Below, piece after piece: positions 9,738 to 19,876 of a stretch of DNA of 64,000 nucleotides. Numbering within the stretch: the stretch's first letter is position 1; each line of letters starts with the position of its first letter. Source of the DNA: Nitrospirota bacterium (lineage in GTDB: Bacteria > Nitrospinota_A > UBA7883); the NCBI GenBank assembly GCA_024275315.1, contig JAJRZK010000026.1:42501-106500 (forward strand), given 5' to 3'. Below the pieces are notes generated by a model that made no database searches, was not told where the DNA came from, and was given only the letters and a program-made list of their open reading frames with translations. Both the position numbers and the translations under genes were made by a program.

Positions 9738-11259
9738 GGGCGTTTTTTAAAAGGAGCCTGAAAGAGCTCCAGCCGGAGAGGTAGTCGTCGATCAGAAAAG
9801 CGTCGTCCGGGTGGATAGCTACAAAGCGCAACATCGCGGTATGAATCCCGTTTTCACTGGTTTCAGATTCAAACACTACCGCGATCGCGTCGAAACGAAG
9901 CTGCTTTTCCCATGGCCGGTCCACAAACATCAGAACATTCGTCCCATCGTGCAACGGTTTATCCAGAGCGACGAGCGCGCCAGCCCTGTCAATCGACAGG
10001 CAAACAGCCTTGCGCAAGGGTTTTTTGGCTTTTTCCGCGTTAAGCCCGCCCAGCGACATTTCGGCGCTCAACATGTCATGTCCCAGATAATGGGTTACCA
10101 CGCTCTCAAGACGGCTGACCCTGGCCAGGGTGGTGTTGATAGCGTTTTTCAGGTTGTCCGGCACATCGTCTCCCATATCCAGGCCTTCCAGGTCGGCTGC
10201 TTGGTCCAGCGCGGTTCGCTCGGCGGTGCTGTGTTTGATTATCACTCCTTCCAGACGCTCCGCCGCCCGGCTGTCGATAATCAAAAAACTGAAACCGAAA
10301 AAATCCTCCGTAAATTCATTTTGTGTTTTTATGGCGCCATTGTCATCCGCTCCATCTGCAAACAGCTCGTCCTGTCTTGCCGTCGTATCCTCTTCAGTCA
10401 ACTCCTGCGCGTCATCGGATAGACCCTCCTTTGGCGAAGTCAATTCGTCTATGTCACCAAGATCAACTTCGGCCGGTTCGGTTATCTCCATCTCGTCAAA
10501 GATATCGTCAATCTGCTCCGGCGGGTGTTCCGGGGGTTGTTCGGCTTGTGGTTCCTGGCTTTCCTCTTTCGGGGTCTCGTCATCCGTAAAAAGCGAATCA
10601 ACCGGACTTTTATCCAGTGAGCGTTCTATATCCACTTCCAGTTCCGCGTCCAGATCATTGGTGTCTATATCGGGGATATCCTCCAGCTCCTTGTCGATCC
10701 TGTAGAACTCGTCTTCTGGTCCAGAGGGTTTTACAGGTTCTTCGGGCATGGATTCTATCTCTTCGTCTTTTAACTCATTTACGAGAAGGTCGTCCTCCTT
10801 TGAAAACTGGTTCGATGGGGTTTCGTCAGACCAGCCATCGGCGTCTTCCCGGGTGTCCGGTGTATATTCCAGAGTTTCCATTTCAGACGAATCAACAACA
10901 TGATCGTTTTCAGCCGATTCAACCTCGCCCGACACGTCGGAGGGAGCGTTCTGGTTTACAAGATATGGCTCCGCTTCACCGGTGATACTCACGATTATCA
11001 GCGGGAACGACTGGTCCTGAATAAGCTTTGAACCCATGATCCAGGCTTCTCCGTCCCGCTCCGCGAAGAAAAAAATCTCGTCTCCCAAGGAGAGGGAGAC
11101 CATTTCCTTGTCACGGTTGGATATGACCACCGCCATCAGGTTTTCTTTTATCTTTTTTACCAGGCATGTGTACTTCTCAGCTCTTGGGGTGGAGGAAAGG
11201 CTGAATATGGCTTTGCTGTCGATGGAAAAAAGACTTTTAGGATCCACGGTTATATACAA
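9727..11259 (-). CDS. large protein with long acidic central region and degenerate PilZ-like C-terminal domain
   Basis: 510 aa; residues ~100-330 very rich in D/E; C-terminus KAVCLSIDRAGALVALDKPLHDGTNVLMFV...FDAIAVVFE resembles PilZ; overlaps the downstream fapA-like start. Confidence 0.7.
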   Translation of the reverse strand: MYITVDPKSLFSIDSKAIFSLSSTPRAEKYTCLVKKIKENLMAVVISNRDKEMVSLSLGDEIFFFAERDGEAWIMGSKLIQDQSFPLIIVSITGEAEPYLVNQNAPSDVSGEVESAENDHVVDSSEMETLEYTPDTREDADGWSDETPSNQFSKEDDLLVNELKDEEIESMPEEPVKPSGPEDEFYRIDKELEDIPDIDTNDLDAELEVDIERSLDKSPVDSLFTDDETPKEESQEPQAEQPPEHPPEQIDDIFDEMEITEPAEVDLGDIDELTSPKEGLSDDAQELTEEDTTARQDELFADGADDNGAIKTQNEFTEDFFGFSFLIIDSRAAERLEGVIIKHSTAERTALDQAADLEGLDMGDDVPDNLKNAINTTLARVSRLESVVTHYLGHDMLSAEMSLGGLNAEKAKKPLRKAVCLSIDRAGALVALDKPLHDGTNVLMFVDRPWEKQLRFDAIAVVFESETSENGIHTAMLRFVAIHPDDAFLIDDYLSGWSSFRLLLKNALGK

Positions 11260-11467
11260 TTCCCAGCAGGTTCAAGATCAATCAGGCTGTTTTGCTTGCA
11301 AACTGGCAAACAAGAGATAAAGCCAAATATATCAGGTAATGATACAACCATTGCAGGGGACGTTACAACTTATTTCATGCCAAATCCCGGGTACGGGTAA
11401 CCGCTTGAAAATATAGCCGACAGTTTCATGAATGCTTAAACTTCAGGCCGTATGCTAGAATTATATT

Positions 11468-13258
11468 ATGGCTTTGTTGCAAGATACGAGAAAACTGGCG
11501 CAGTTGCTCCTCAAAGATCGCAAGATCGACCGATCCGGTTTCGACCAGATCATGACACGCCTCACAGAAAAATCAAAAACCGTCACAGGCAAACAGGGCC
11601 ATTATTCCAAAGCGGTCGAGCAAAACGGGGCGGATGTTATACGGTTTATCAGCGGGTTGAATATCAGGTCCGCCGGCAGGAAAAACAAGGTGGTTGGCGA
11701 GGATGAAATTGTCAAGTCGGTAGCCGCTCATTTTAAACTTCCATATAAAAAGCTCGACCCCCTGGACCTGGATATAAACGTGGTCACCCGCACCATCCCG
11801 AAACCGTTCGCGCTAAAGCACATGATAGTGCCTTTAAGCGAGCAGGATGGAGTGTTAAACGTCGCCTTGATCGACCCCGAAAGCCATGAAGCCGTGGACG
11901 GCATCGCCAGGGTGACCGGCAAGAAAATAAACACCATCCTGGCCTCTCCTGATGATATTCAGCGGATTATAAACGAATTTTTCGGGTTTCGGTCGTCGGT
12001 GAGCAAGGCTGAAGAACAGATCAGCGGGCCGCACATCGATCTGGGCAACCTCGAACAGCTCAACCGTATCAAACGTCCCGACCAGATCCAGTCGAACGAC
12101 GAGCATATAAAAAACGCTGTCGACTATCTTTTTAACAGCGCATTGGAGCTTCGCGCTTCGGACATCCATGTAGAGCCGAAACGTGAAGTCAGCTTGGTGC
12201 GGTTTCGTATTGATGGGCTGTTGCATGAGGTTTACAAGGTTCCAAAAGGCATACACCAGGCCATAGTTTCCAGGATCAAGATGTTGTCCCGCCTTAACAT
12301 AGCCGAAAAGCGCCTTCCCCAGGATGGGCGCATCCGCCTGGAATACGAAGATGGAAGCTCGGAGATCAGGGTGTCTACCATGCCGATCGCGTTTGGCGAG
12401 AAGCTGGTCATGAGAGTCTTAAGGCAGGAGATGCTTTTGCGGGATATGGAGTCCCTGGGCTTTTTCCCGGAGGACCTTATAAAGCTGGAAAGGTCTCTTC
12501 ACAAACCCCATGGCATAGTCCTTGTCACCGGCCCGACCGGCTCCGGCAAGACCACTACCCTCTATTCTGCGTTGGGTCTCCTGGCCAACTCCGAAAAAAA
12601 TATCGTTACAGTGGAAGACCCGATAGAAACTATCTGCCCCGATTTTAACCAGGTGGCGGTCCAGCCTTCCATCGGGGTTACTTTCTCATCGTCAATCAGG
12701 ACAATTTTGCGGCAGGATCCGGATATCATCATGATAGGCGAAATACGCGACTATGAAACCGCCGAAAACGCCATCCAGGCCGCGTTGACCGGGCACCTGG
12801 TGTTGTCTACGCTTCACACCAACGACACAACATCCACGATCACACGCCTGCTGGACCTCGGGGTCAAGCCTTATCAGATAAACTCTTCTGTCGTAAGTAT
12901 TATCGCCCAGCGCCTGGTCAGGATAGTGTGCGCCGATTGCGCGGTGGAAACGAAATACTCAAAAAAGAAACTCGCCAGCCTGGGTGTGAAAATAGACCGC
13001 TCCGAGGTAGCGCTAAAAGAGGGCAAGGGTTGCCAGGAGTGCAGGTTCACCGGATACAAGGGCAGGACCGGCATATATGAAGCGCTGGAGATGGACGATA
13101 CGGTCCGGCGAATGATACAAGAAGGTCAATCTGTCATTTCCATCAGGAAACACGCTCTGAAGCACGGGATGACCACTATACGGGATGACTTGGTCAGAAA
13201 GATGCTTAAGGGCGTAACGACACTGTCTGAAGTATTGAGAGTCGGATCCGGATTTTAG
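11468..13258 (+). CDS. second GspE/PilB-family ATPase
   Basis: 596 aa; GPTGSGKTTTLYSAL, RQDPDIIMIGEIRDYETAENAIQAALTGHLVLSTLHTND, C-terminal CADC/CQEC. Confidence 0.93.
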   Translation: MALLQDTRKLAQLLLKDRKIDRSGFDQIMTRLTEKSKTVTGKQGHYSKAVEQNGADVIRFISGLNIRSAGRKNKVVGEDEIVKSVAAHFKLPYKKLDPLDLDINVVTRTIPKPFALKHMIVPLSEQDGVLNVALIDPESHEAVDGIARVTGKKINTILASPDDIQRIINEFFGFRSSVSKAEEQISGPHIDLGNLEQLNRIKRPDQIQSNDEHIKNAVDYLFNSALELRASDIHVEPKREVSLVRFRIDGLLHEVYKVPKGIHQAIVSRIKMLSRLNIAEKRLPQDGRIRLEYEDGSSEIRVSTMPIAFGEKLVMRVLRQEMLLRDMESLGFFPEDLIKLERSLHKPHGIVLVTGPTGSGKTTTLYSALGLLANSEKNIVTVEDPIETICPDFNQVAVQPSIGVTFSSSIRTILRQDPDIIMIGEIRDYETAENAIQAALTGHLVLSTLHTNDTTSTITRLLDLGVKPYQINSSVVSIIAQRLVRIVCADCAVETKYSKKKLASLGVKIDRSEVALKEGKGCQECRFTGYKGRTGIYEALEMDDTVRRMIQEGQSVISIRKHALKHGMTTIRDDLVRKMLKGVTTLSEVLRVGSGF

Positions 13259-13343
13259 TTTTATCGACGGTGCGGATGGAGCGCTTGCGGGCCGTGTCTG
13301 CGGCGCCCTTGAAAGTGGTATGGGTTGGTGTTGATTTTGCGAA

Positions 13344-14204
13344 TCAGGTCGCAAGGGTGGACACCGGGGTTACAAAAGGGGCTACGCTCTTTAGCGCCTG
13401 CGCCGCCTGGTTGCGCTGGTCAGCGCTCTGGTATACAGCCAGCATCGCCGGTCCGCTACCGGACATGGATACACCCAGGGGGAAAGGGGGTGTCGTTCGG
13501 ATTTTATGTTTTAATCGCGCAAGCGCCGGATAATTTTTGAGCGCCCACGGCTCCAGATCGTTGTAAAGCCTTGTGGCGATGCGGGCGGGGTCTCCCGATC
13601 GCAAATCGTCGATCGTTTCGGGGCGTTGTTCACACGGCGCAAAATCAAATGTCGATTCATTGTACGCTTGGGCTGTGGAGATCCCGAACCCCGGCTTTAT
13701 TATCAGCAACGGAACGCTTGCGACAGTGTCCAGAGGGTTGATTTTTTCTCCGATCCCCTCCACCCAGGCCAACGGGCCCCCAAGGAAAAAAGGAACATCG
13801 GCGCCAACGCCCAGCCCGATTTCCATCAGGCGGCTTGCGGGATAATTTATACCCCACATTTCGTTTAAGATGGCAAGAGTTGTGGCGGCGTTACCGCTCC
13901 CCCCTCCCAGCCCCGCCGAAACAGGGATCGATTTTTCCAGCCGTATATCAACGCCAGCCTCGACGCCAGCGCTCTGGCGCAGGGTAATCGCGGCTTTTAC
14001 AACAAGGTTGTTTTCATCAGTCGGAACATCCGCCCGGTCGCAGTGAAGTTTTATTCCCGGGGCGTCGGTTATTCTGAATGCAAGCGTGTCAGACAGGCTT
14101 ATTTTCTGGAAGATCGAGTTTAACTCGTGATATCCATCGGCCCGTCTGCCTACGATTTTTAGCAGCAGGTTGACCTTGGCTGGTGATTTAATGGTTCTTT
14201 CCAT
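13344..14204 (-). CDS. ispE: 4-diphosphocytidyl-2-C-methyl-D-erythritol kinase
   Basis: 286 aa; SPAKVNLLLKIVGRRADGYHELNSIFQ and PVSAGLGGGSGNAATTL (GHMP kinase loop). Confidence 0.96.
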   Translation of the reverse strand: MERTIKSPAKVNLLLKIVGRRADGYHELNSIFQKISLSDTLAFRITDAPGIKLHCDRADVPTDENNLVVKAAITLRQSAGVEAGVDIRLEKSIPVSAGLGGGSGNAATTLAILNEMWGINYPASRLMEIGLGVGADVPFFLGGPLAWVEGIGEKINPLDTVASVPLLIIKPGFGISTAQAYNESTFDFAPCEQRPETIDDLRSGDPARIATRLYNDLEPWALKNYPALARLKHKIRTTPPFPLGVSMSGSGPAMLAVYQSADQRNQAAQALKSVAPFVTPVSTLAT

Positions 14205-14298
14205 ACCCTGAGGCTATCATATTCCGCCGACCAAGAGGATGGCGTCCGAAAATCCCTGTGCATGAACCATGTGGTGACTGGCTCGGCTGGACCCGGTG

Positions 14299-14502
14299 TC
14301 AGGTTTGGGAGGCCTGCCCCCTTTCAAACATGTAATCCGCCAGCAGTCCGCTTGGCATTGTAACGCTGAATTTTTTTCCGTCAAAATCTATGTTCACTTT
14401 TTCAAACAGCTTGACAGAATGTTTCTCAGGTGTATCCCAGCCTGTGTGTACGCTGACGATCACGTTCGCTTCAAAACCACGGTTTTCACTAAAGCTTGCC
14501 AT
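14299..14502 (-). CDS. hypothetical protein (67 aa)
   Basis: Intact ORF in intergenic space; no family recognised. Confidence 0.5.
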   Translation of the reverse strand: MASFSENRGFEANVIVSVHTGWDTPEKHSVKLFEKVNIDFDGKKFSVTMPSGLLADYMFERGQASQT

Positions 14503-14682
14503 TTAACGCTCCGGTCCTTATATATAACTGATCGGCGAGTCCGGCCGGAAGCTTTAACTTCCGCTACCGTGTGTTACAGGCCAGCGGTTGACCGAAGCCA
14601 TGGCAGGCAAGGCCGATCTTGCTAAAATGATAGATAGATATCTGTCAAAATTATACACGAAACAGCAGAGGTTTATAATAAT

Positions 14683-14877
14683 ATGGCTACGATAACAAAA
14701 GAGATGACCATAAACGATGTGGTAAGAGATTATCCCGAAACCATGAAAGTGTTCAACAAACACAAGGTGGACTCGTGCTGTGGCGGCGCGCAAAGTATCG
14801 CCACTACCGCATCGCTTTCAGGGGCGGATATCCCCAAGCTGATCGAGGACCTTAACGCCGCCATAACCGGCAAATAG
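14683..14877 (+). CDS. standalone ScdA_N (DUF542, RIC/YtfE N-terminal)-domain protein
   Basis: 64 aa; MTINDVVRDYPETMKVFNKHKVDSCCGGAQSI matches the ScdA_N pattern (F.....DxCCGG). Confidence 0.82.
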   Translation: MATITKEMTINDVVRDYPETMKVFNKHKVDSCCGGAQSIATTASLSGADIPKLIEDLNAAITGK

Positions 14878-14967
14878 CCTGCGCTGTTTTGCAGGTTGCC
14901 TAAGACGTCTGCGCGTATTTTGCGCCAGCCTGACAAGTGTGAATTTTGCAATCGGAGGATTTAATTA

Positions 14968-15615
14968 ATGCCCCATACGAATTGGAAACAGGATTTCTTT
15001 AACCAGGTAGAACCGATAACACTTCGCGACCCTCTGGCGTCCATTCTCGGGGGCACAGAGGACAACGAGCCGATCCACTATTACTATACGGACTGTATCA
15101 AGGTCGCCGGGCACGCTTGCGCTTCTGTTTCTTCCGCTTTCCAGATGACTAAGCTTGCGTTAAAAGCTCTTTATGGAGAAGACGAGCTTCCCGTTCGCGG
15201 AGATGTCGAGGTTCGCCTGGCGGGAGAAAGAACCACAGGAGCGATTGGCCCGATAGGGCAGGTGATCCAGTTTATAACAGGAGCCGCTACAGAGACGGGG
15301 TTTCACGGGCTTGGCGGGAAATACGGACGGGACAACAAGTTTATATACGATGAAACCTTGGACAGCCAGGGCGCGGCCATCGCGGCTGTCTTTAAAAGGC
15401 TCGACACAGGCAAAGCGGTCATGGTTCAAGCCAATCCGGCCCTCGTCCCGCTTGACGATAAACAGCGTGAATATTCGCAACTTATGCCTCAGGTGATCCA
15501 GGAAACCGCCACGGAAGAGGAACGGGAGAAGTTTTATATATACTGGCAGGGGAAAAACAGGAAAATACTGCTGGAAGACAATCCCGGAGTGTTTACAGTG
15601 ACAAACCTGGAATAA
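14968..15615 (+). CDS. FmdE-like (formylmethanofuran dehydrogenase subunit E-related) protein
   Basis: 215 aa; CIKVAGHACASVSSAFQMTKLALKALYGEDELPVRGDVEVRL...GPIGQVIQFITGAATETGFHGLGGKYGR resembles FmdE-like proteins. Confidence 0.65.
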   Translation: MPHTNWKQDFFNQVEPITLRDPLASILGGTEDNEPIHYYYTDCIKVAGHACASVSSAFQMTKLALKALYGEDELPVRGDVEVRLAGERTTGAIGPIGQVIQFITGAATETGFHGLGGKYGRDNKFIYDETLDSQGAAIAAVFKRLDTGKAVMVQANPALVPLDDKQREYSQLMPQVIQETATEEEREKFYIYWQGKNRKILLEDNPGVFTVTNLE

Positions 15616-15620
15616 TATCC

Positions 15621-15632
15621 GGAAAATTTTCC
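15621..15632. promoter_or_regulatory. perfect palindrome GGAAAATTTTCC upstream of ruvB
   Basis: 12-bp palindrome 44 bp before the ruvB ATG; operator role is conjecture. Confidence 0.3.
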
Positions 15633-15675
15633 CAACATATTCGACCCCGGGAGGGTTTACCCGTATAATACAAGC

Positions 15676-16716
15676 ATGTCTGAAAACCGTATAGCAGACC
15701 CGGAACCGGAGTCGGAAGAAGAGCTTGGCATAGAAGCGAGCCTGCGCCCGGGAAGCCTGGAAGATTACATAGGCCAGAAAAAGCTGAAAGAAAACCTGGA
15801 TGTTTTCATAACCGCCGCCAGGGATAGGGGGGCTGCGCTGGATCATTGTCTTTTCTATGGTCCCCCCGGGCTTGGTAAAACTACCCTGGCCCATATTATC
15901 GCCACTGAAATGGGTGGCCATATCAAAATCACTTCCGGGCCGATAATACAACGCCCGGGGGATCTGGCGGCGATTTTGACAAACCTCAAGGGGGACGACA
16001 TTCTGTTTATCGATGAAATCCACAGGTTGAACCCCACCGTAGAGGAGATACTCTATCCGGCGATGGAGGATTACAAGATTGATATAATGATCGGCCAGGG
16101 ACCGGCGGCGCGGTCGATCAATTTGGGTCTTCCCTCGTTTACGCTGGTGGGCGCCACGACCAGGGCGGGTTTGCTGACGTCCCCGTTAAGAAACCGGTTC
16201 GGCATAATCCACAGGCTCGATTTTTACGGCGCCGAAGAGCTTGCAACGATAATAACCAGGTCCGCCGAAATATTGAAAATAAGTATACACGAGGACGGCG
16301 CCAGGGAAATAGCCTCCAGGAGTCGTGGCACCCCGCGGATAGCCAACCGTCTTCTTCGAAGGGCCAGGGATTATGCCGAGGTTAGGGCTGACGGAGTTAT
16401 CACGGGAAAGGTGGCCGACGAGGCGCTCGCGATGATGGAGGTGGATGACCGGGGATTCGACAAGATGGACAGGAAACTGCTGTTGCTGATCATCAAGGAC
16501 TTTGATGGCGGGCCAGTTGGCATAGAATCTGTCGCCGCCGCTATGGCCGAGGATCGGGAGACTATAGAAGATGTTTTTGAAGCATACCTCATACAGGAAG
16601 GGTTTGTGCAACGCACTTCCAGGGGTCGTGTAGCCACAGACAAAGCGTATCGGCATTTCGGCCTGGCAAGGGTGGCTTCGGCGAGTCCCCCGAATCTGGA
16701 ACTTCCCATATCCTGA
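15676..16716 (+). CDS. ruvB: Holliday junction branch migration DNA helicase RuvB
   Basis: 346 aa; [61 protein letters not shown]. Confidence 0.98.
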   Translation: MSENRIADPEPESEEELGIEASLRPGSLEDYIGQKKLKENLDVFITAARDRGAALDHCLFYGPPGLGKTTLAHIIATEMGGHIKITSGPIIQRPGDLAAILTNLKGDDILFIDEIHRLNPTVEEILYPAMEDYKIDIMIGQGPAARSINLGLPSFTLVGATTRAGLLTSPLRNRFGIIHRLDFYGAEELATIITRSAEILKISIHEDGAREIASRSRGTPRIANRLLRRARDYAEVRADGVITGKVADEALAMMEVDDRGFDKMDRKLLLLIIKDFDGGPVGIESVAAAMAEDRETIEDVFEAYLIQEGFVQRTSRGRVATDKAYRHFGLARVASASPPNLELPIS

Positions 16717-16747
16717 TTATTCTCAACCAATGTTGATAAGATATCCC

Positions 16748-17518
16748 ATGAAAACCAGGTTTTACCTGTCGATTGCGCTTGCGCTCGTTATGTTCTCCGG
16801 TTTACAGTCGGGCGTTTCAGAGGCGAAATCCGTTCCGATCGTTCGCAAGATAGAAGGTTCGTTTCTTACTAATGTGGCCGGCAGTTCCGTCACCCAGCCG
16901 CCTTACATACAGGTCATGCGCTCGCGCGAAGGGTTCGACTACGCCATCAACGGTTTTGAGCGTCTTAAAAACCGTATTACCCAGAGCCGCATCAACTACC
17001 TAAAGAAGCAATTAAAGGGGCTTGATTTCACAAAATATATGCTTGTGGGTGTATTTTCCCAGCCGATGGACAATTACAAGATGACATTAAACAGGATAAG
17101 CGTTGATGACTACAATAGCTCCATAGAAGTAAGCATTTCGTACCGGCACAAAATCCAGAACTTGAGGATACCCCCGAAAAAATCGATCCACTACGTGTTG
17201 GTCGTCGTGCGCAAAAGCGATCTTCCTGTGATCTTGCAAGCCACCGAGCTGGTTTCTTCAAAAAACAGGAAACCGGCTAAGCTTATCACGGTTACCGGAA
17301 GGCTGATGGATTTCAGCGGCGGCTCCGATTTGCAGTTGGTCCCGGTGGTGATCAAGCGAGGCAGTAAAAACAGCTACTATATCAAAGGAGAGCAAGCCGG
17401 CCCGCTGAGGCAGTATATCAGCAAGGTGGTGACGCTCCAGGGGACGGTTTCCAGGGAAAGAAACAGCCCTTACGAATGGGATCTTACAGTCATGAGCATC
17501 GTCAAGATTTACCCGTAG
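16748..17518 (+). CDS. secreted/periplasmic hypothetical protein
   Basis: N-terminal signal peptide MKTRFYLSIALALVMFSGLQSGVSEA; start set to ATG at 16748. Confidence 0.65.
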   Translation: MKTRFYLSIALALVMFSGLQSGVSEAKSVPIVRKIEGSFLTNVAGSSVTQPPYIQVMRSREGFDYAINGFERLKNRITQSRINYLKKQLKGLDFTKYMLVGVFSQPMDNYKMTLNRISVDDYNSSIEVSISYRHKIQNLRIPPKKSIHYVLVVVRKSDLPVILQATELVSSKNRKPAKLITVTGRLMDFSGGSDLQLVPVVIKRGSKNSYYIKGEQAGPLRQYISKVVTLQGTVSRERNSPYEWDLTVMSIVKIYP

Positions 17519-17568
17519 GGTAAGGCGTTAGCCGGGGTGTGGCAAGGTTGGCAAAGGCGGTGGATAAA

Positions 17569-19029
17569 TCAGGTTTCCTGTTCGTGTATGAGTTTGACGA
17601 AGGCATAGAAAACATCCTTGTCAAAATCGGATTCCTGCTTCGATATCAGGGTAAGGGCGTCGAAAGGTTTGAACGCTTTTTTATACGAGCGTTCGGTGGT
17701 GAGCGCGTCATATATGTCCATGATGCTGGCTATTCTTCCGAAAATGTGGATTTCGTCTCCTGACAGGCCATAAGGATATCCCGCCCCCGAAAGCTTTTCG
17801 TGATGCTGCAAAAGCGGAATCATGGCCTGCTCCGGAATGTCATCGTTGTCTTTAAGCCACTCGTAGCCGAGTAATACATGGCTCTTGACTTTGCGATACT
17901 CTTCCGGTGTAAGCTTGCCCGGTTTGTTTATCAGGCGGTTTTCCACTTTTGCTTTTCCCACATCGTGGAGTATGCACCCTAGCCCCAGGTCGGAGAGGTC
18001 CTCTTTCGAATTTACGCCGACAGTCATGGCAAGCGCCAGCGAAAACGTTGAAACGTTCACCGAGTGTGTGAAAGTGTAATAATCATAGTTGTTTATTTTT
18101 GTGAGCCCGTAAAATGTCGTGGGGTTTTCAATCACCATCCTCGTAAGGTCGGCTACGGAAACTTTTGTTTGCTTCATCAGTTTGCCCGACCTCGGGTTTT
18201 TCGCAAGATCTTCCACAAGAATTTTGGAGTTTTCCAGGACGAAGGTGATCTTTGTCCTTACGCTCTTGGAGTTTTTTGTGTGCTCCAGGAGATAGCTCTG
18301 GTACAGGTTTATATCCTTTTTCAGCAATAACAGGTTGGCTTTTTCCTTTGCCCATATCTCGGTCGATTTTCCATTAATATTTTCATTCTTTTCGTTGACA
18401 AGATATAGATTCCCGTTATCACGCCTGAAAATGTCAAAACCGGGCCGCACACCCTCAACGAGCGAAGCTACGTTGATCGTGTGATAGTTCTCCATGAAAT
18501 TGAGATAGCTTTCGACCTTTGCCGGATCGGTAAAAACCCCGTCGTACCCCTGTTTTCTTTGCTCCTCCACTTCTTTTTCAAGTTCAAATTTGTATTTGTC
18601 ATAGTCCTGCTTTTGCGTTTCCGGGATCGCGACTTGCCGGATACCTCCCTGGGAGAACATCTCCCGAACTTCTTCGGTGTAGGAGAGCCCCTTTCTCATG
18701 ATCAATTGCCATTGCCCCGCTTTTTTCTGGTAAAAATCCACAGGGATGGGGCGGTTGATGGCGAATTCGCGTAGCGCAACATCGAACATGTTCCCCTTGA
18801 AAACATCATCCTCAACCTCAACAGTGATTTCACCGGGGCCGGCTATATCAAGACCTTTGCTGGTGTCGATAGAGACAATGGCGATGTCATAACTTTTGAG
18901 TCTGTTGATGTCTTTGCTGGAATTAATCATGAAATTACTCATCATGATAGGAGAACGCAGCCAAGTGCTGTGAACCTTGCTGACGAACATCCCGGTCCGC
19001 AAATCAGATATATTGATTTTTTTAATCAT
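17569..19029 (-). CDS. HD-GYP domain phosphodiesterase (with DUF3391-like N-terminus)
   Basis: HDVGK motif, HHEKLSGAGYPYGL; N-terminal KKINISDLRTGMFV typical of DUF3391. Start set to the internal ATG at 19029. Confidence 0.92.
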   Translation of the reverse strand: MIKKINISDLRTGMFVSKVHSTWLRSPIMMSNFMINSSKDINRLKSYDIAIVSIDTSKGLDIAGPGEITVEVEDDVFKGNMFDVALREFAINRPIPVDFYQKKAGQWQLIMRKGLSYTEEVREMFSQGGIRQVAIPETQKQDYDKYKFELEKEVEEQRKQGYDGVFTDPAKVESYLNFMENYHTINVASLVEGVRPGFDIFRRDNGNLYLVNEKNENINGKSTEIWAKEKANLLLLKKDINLYQSYLLEHTKNSKSVRTKITFVLENSKILVEDLAKNPRSGKLMKQTKVSVADLTRMVIENPTTFYGLTKINNYDYYTFTHSVNVSTFSLALAMTVGVNSKEDLSDLGLGCILHDVGKAKVENRLINKPGKLTPEEYRKVKSHVLLGYEWLKDNDDIPEQAMIPLLQHHEKLSGAGYPYGLSGDEIHIFGRIASIMDIYDALTTERSYKKAFKPFDALTLISKQESDFDKDVFYAFVKLIHEQET

Positions 19030-19195
19030 ACTTCCGCCCTGCTGTCCAACAAATGGAATCCACATCTATGCTAGCCACTTTTTACTGAATATAATAGCTT
19101 GATTAATATCATTTTTTATATAATATTGTCCTGCAGTCCGCCAGCATTGGCTTTATGCGAAACCGTAATCTTGAAATATGAGGGATGGTTTTACC

Positions 19196-19756
19196 ATGCA
19201 CCGCGTTTTCCTGCCATTGGCTTTTGCGATATCCGTTGTTTGCGCCGTTCCAGGGGTTTTCGCCGAGGAAAACAAGTATGTTGGCAACAAGGCGTGCCAG
19301 GAGTGTCACAGTGAAATATACGCCTCCTGGGAGAAAAGCATCCACGCAAAGGCGTTCGACCTGCTGCATCCAAAAGTCCGGGCGAAAGAAAAAAAGGAAG
19401 CCGGCCTGGATCCTGAAGTAGACTTCACCGGGGACAAGTCGTGTATGCGTTGCCATGTCACCGCATGGCAACGGGGGGGATATGCTTTTGACAACCCGGC
19501 GGACGAGTGGAAGGGGGTGGGGTGTGAAGAGTGTCATGGCGCCTCGGAACGGTGGCTGGAGCTTCATGCGAACAAAAAACTGAAAAGACGTGACAGAAAG
19601 CTTAAACAAGCCGGGTTGGTAAAACCCTTTGCCGGCCAGAGCGTGTGCATGCGTTGTCATTACAACGTGAACAGCCCGTATAAATACCGCGACCCGGACA
19701 GGTTGATAGACTGGACGGACGTTAAATACGCGGATACCTATCACATTCTGCCATGA
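19196..19756 (+). CDS. secreted tetraheme cytochrome c (cytochrome c554-like)
   Basis: Signal peptide then four CXXCH motifs: CQECH, CMRCH, CEECH, CMRCH. Confidence 0.88.
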   Translation: MHRVFLPLAFAISVVCAVPGVFAEENKYVGNKACQECHSEIYASWEKSIHAKAFDLLHPKVRAKEKKEAGLDPEVDFTGDKSCMRCHVTAWQRGGYAFDNPADEWKGVGCEECHGASERWLELHANKKLKRRDRKLKQAGLVKPFAGQSVCMRCHYNVNSPYKYRDPDRLIDWTDVKYADTYHILP

Positions 19757-19876
19757 TCCCACGCAGGAGATTTATGGTCACACGACTGTTTGCCGGGAGA
19801 TATTAAATAGCTTTGCGCGTTAAACTCGATTATCGATTCCGGTTTTGCCAGTTCGAAAACCGCACGCTCCATCCAG

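Noticed and set aside
15160-16023. 287-aa minus ORF opposite the FmdE-like and ruvB genes
   Set aside because: Antisense shadow of two confidently coding genes; no recognisable domain.
19774-19806. 10-codon ORF (MVTRLFAGRY) with AGGAGA upstream, before birA
   Set aside because: Too short to judge; could be a leader peptide, but no attenuator structure was recognised.
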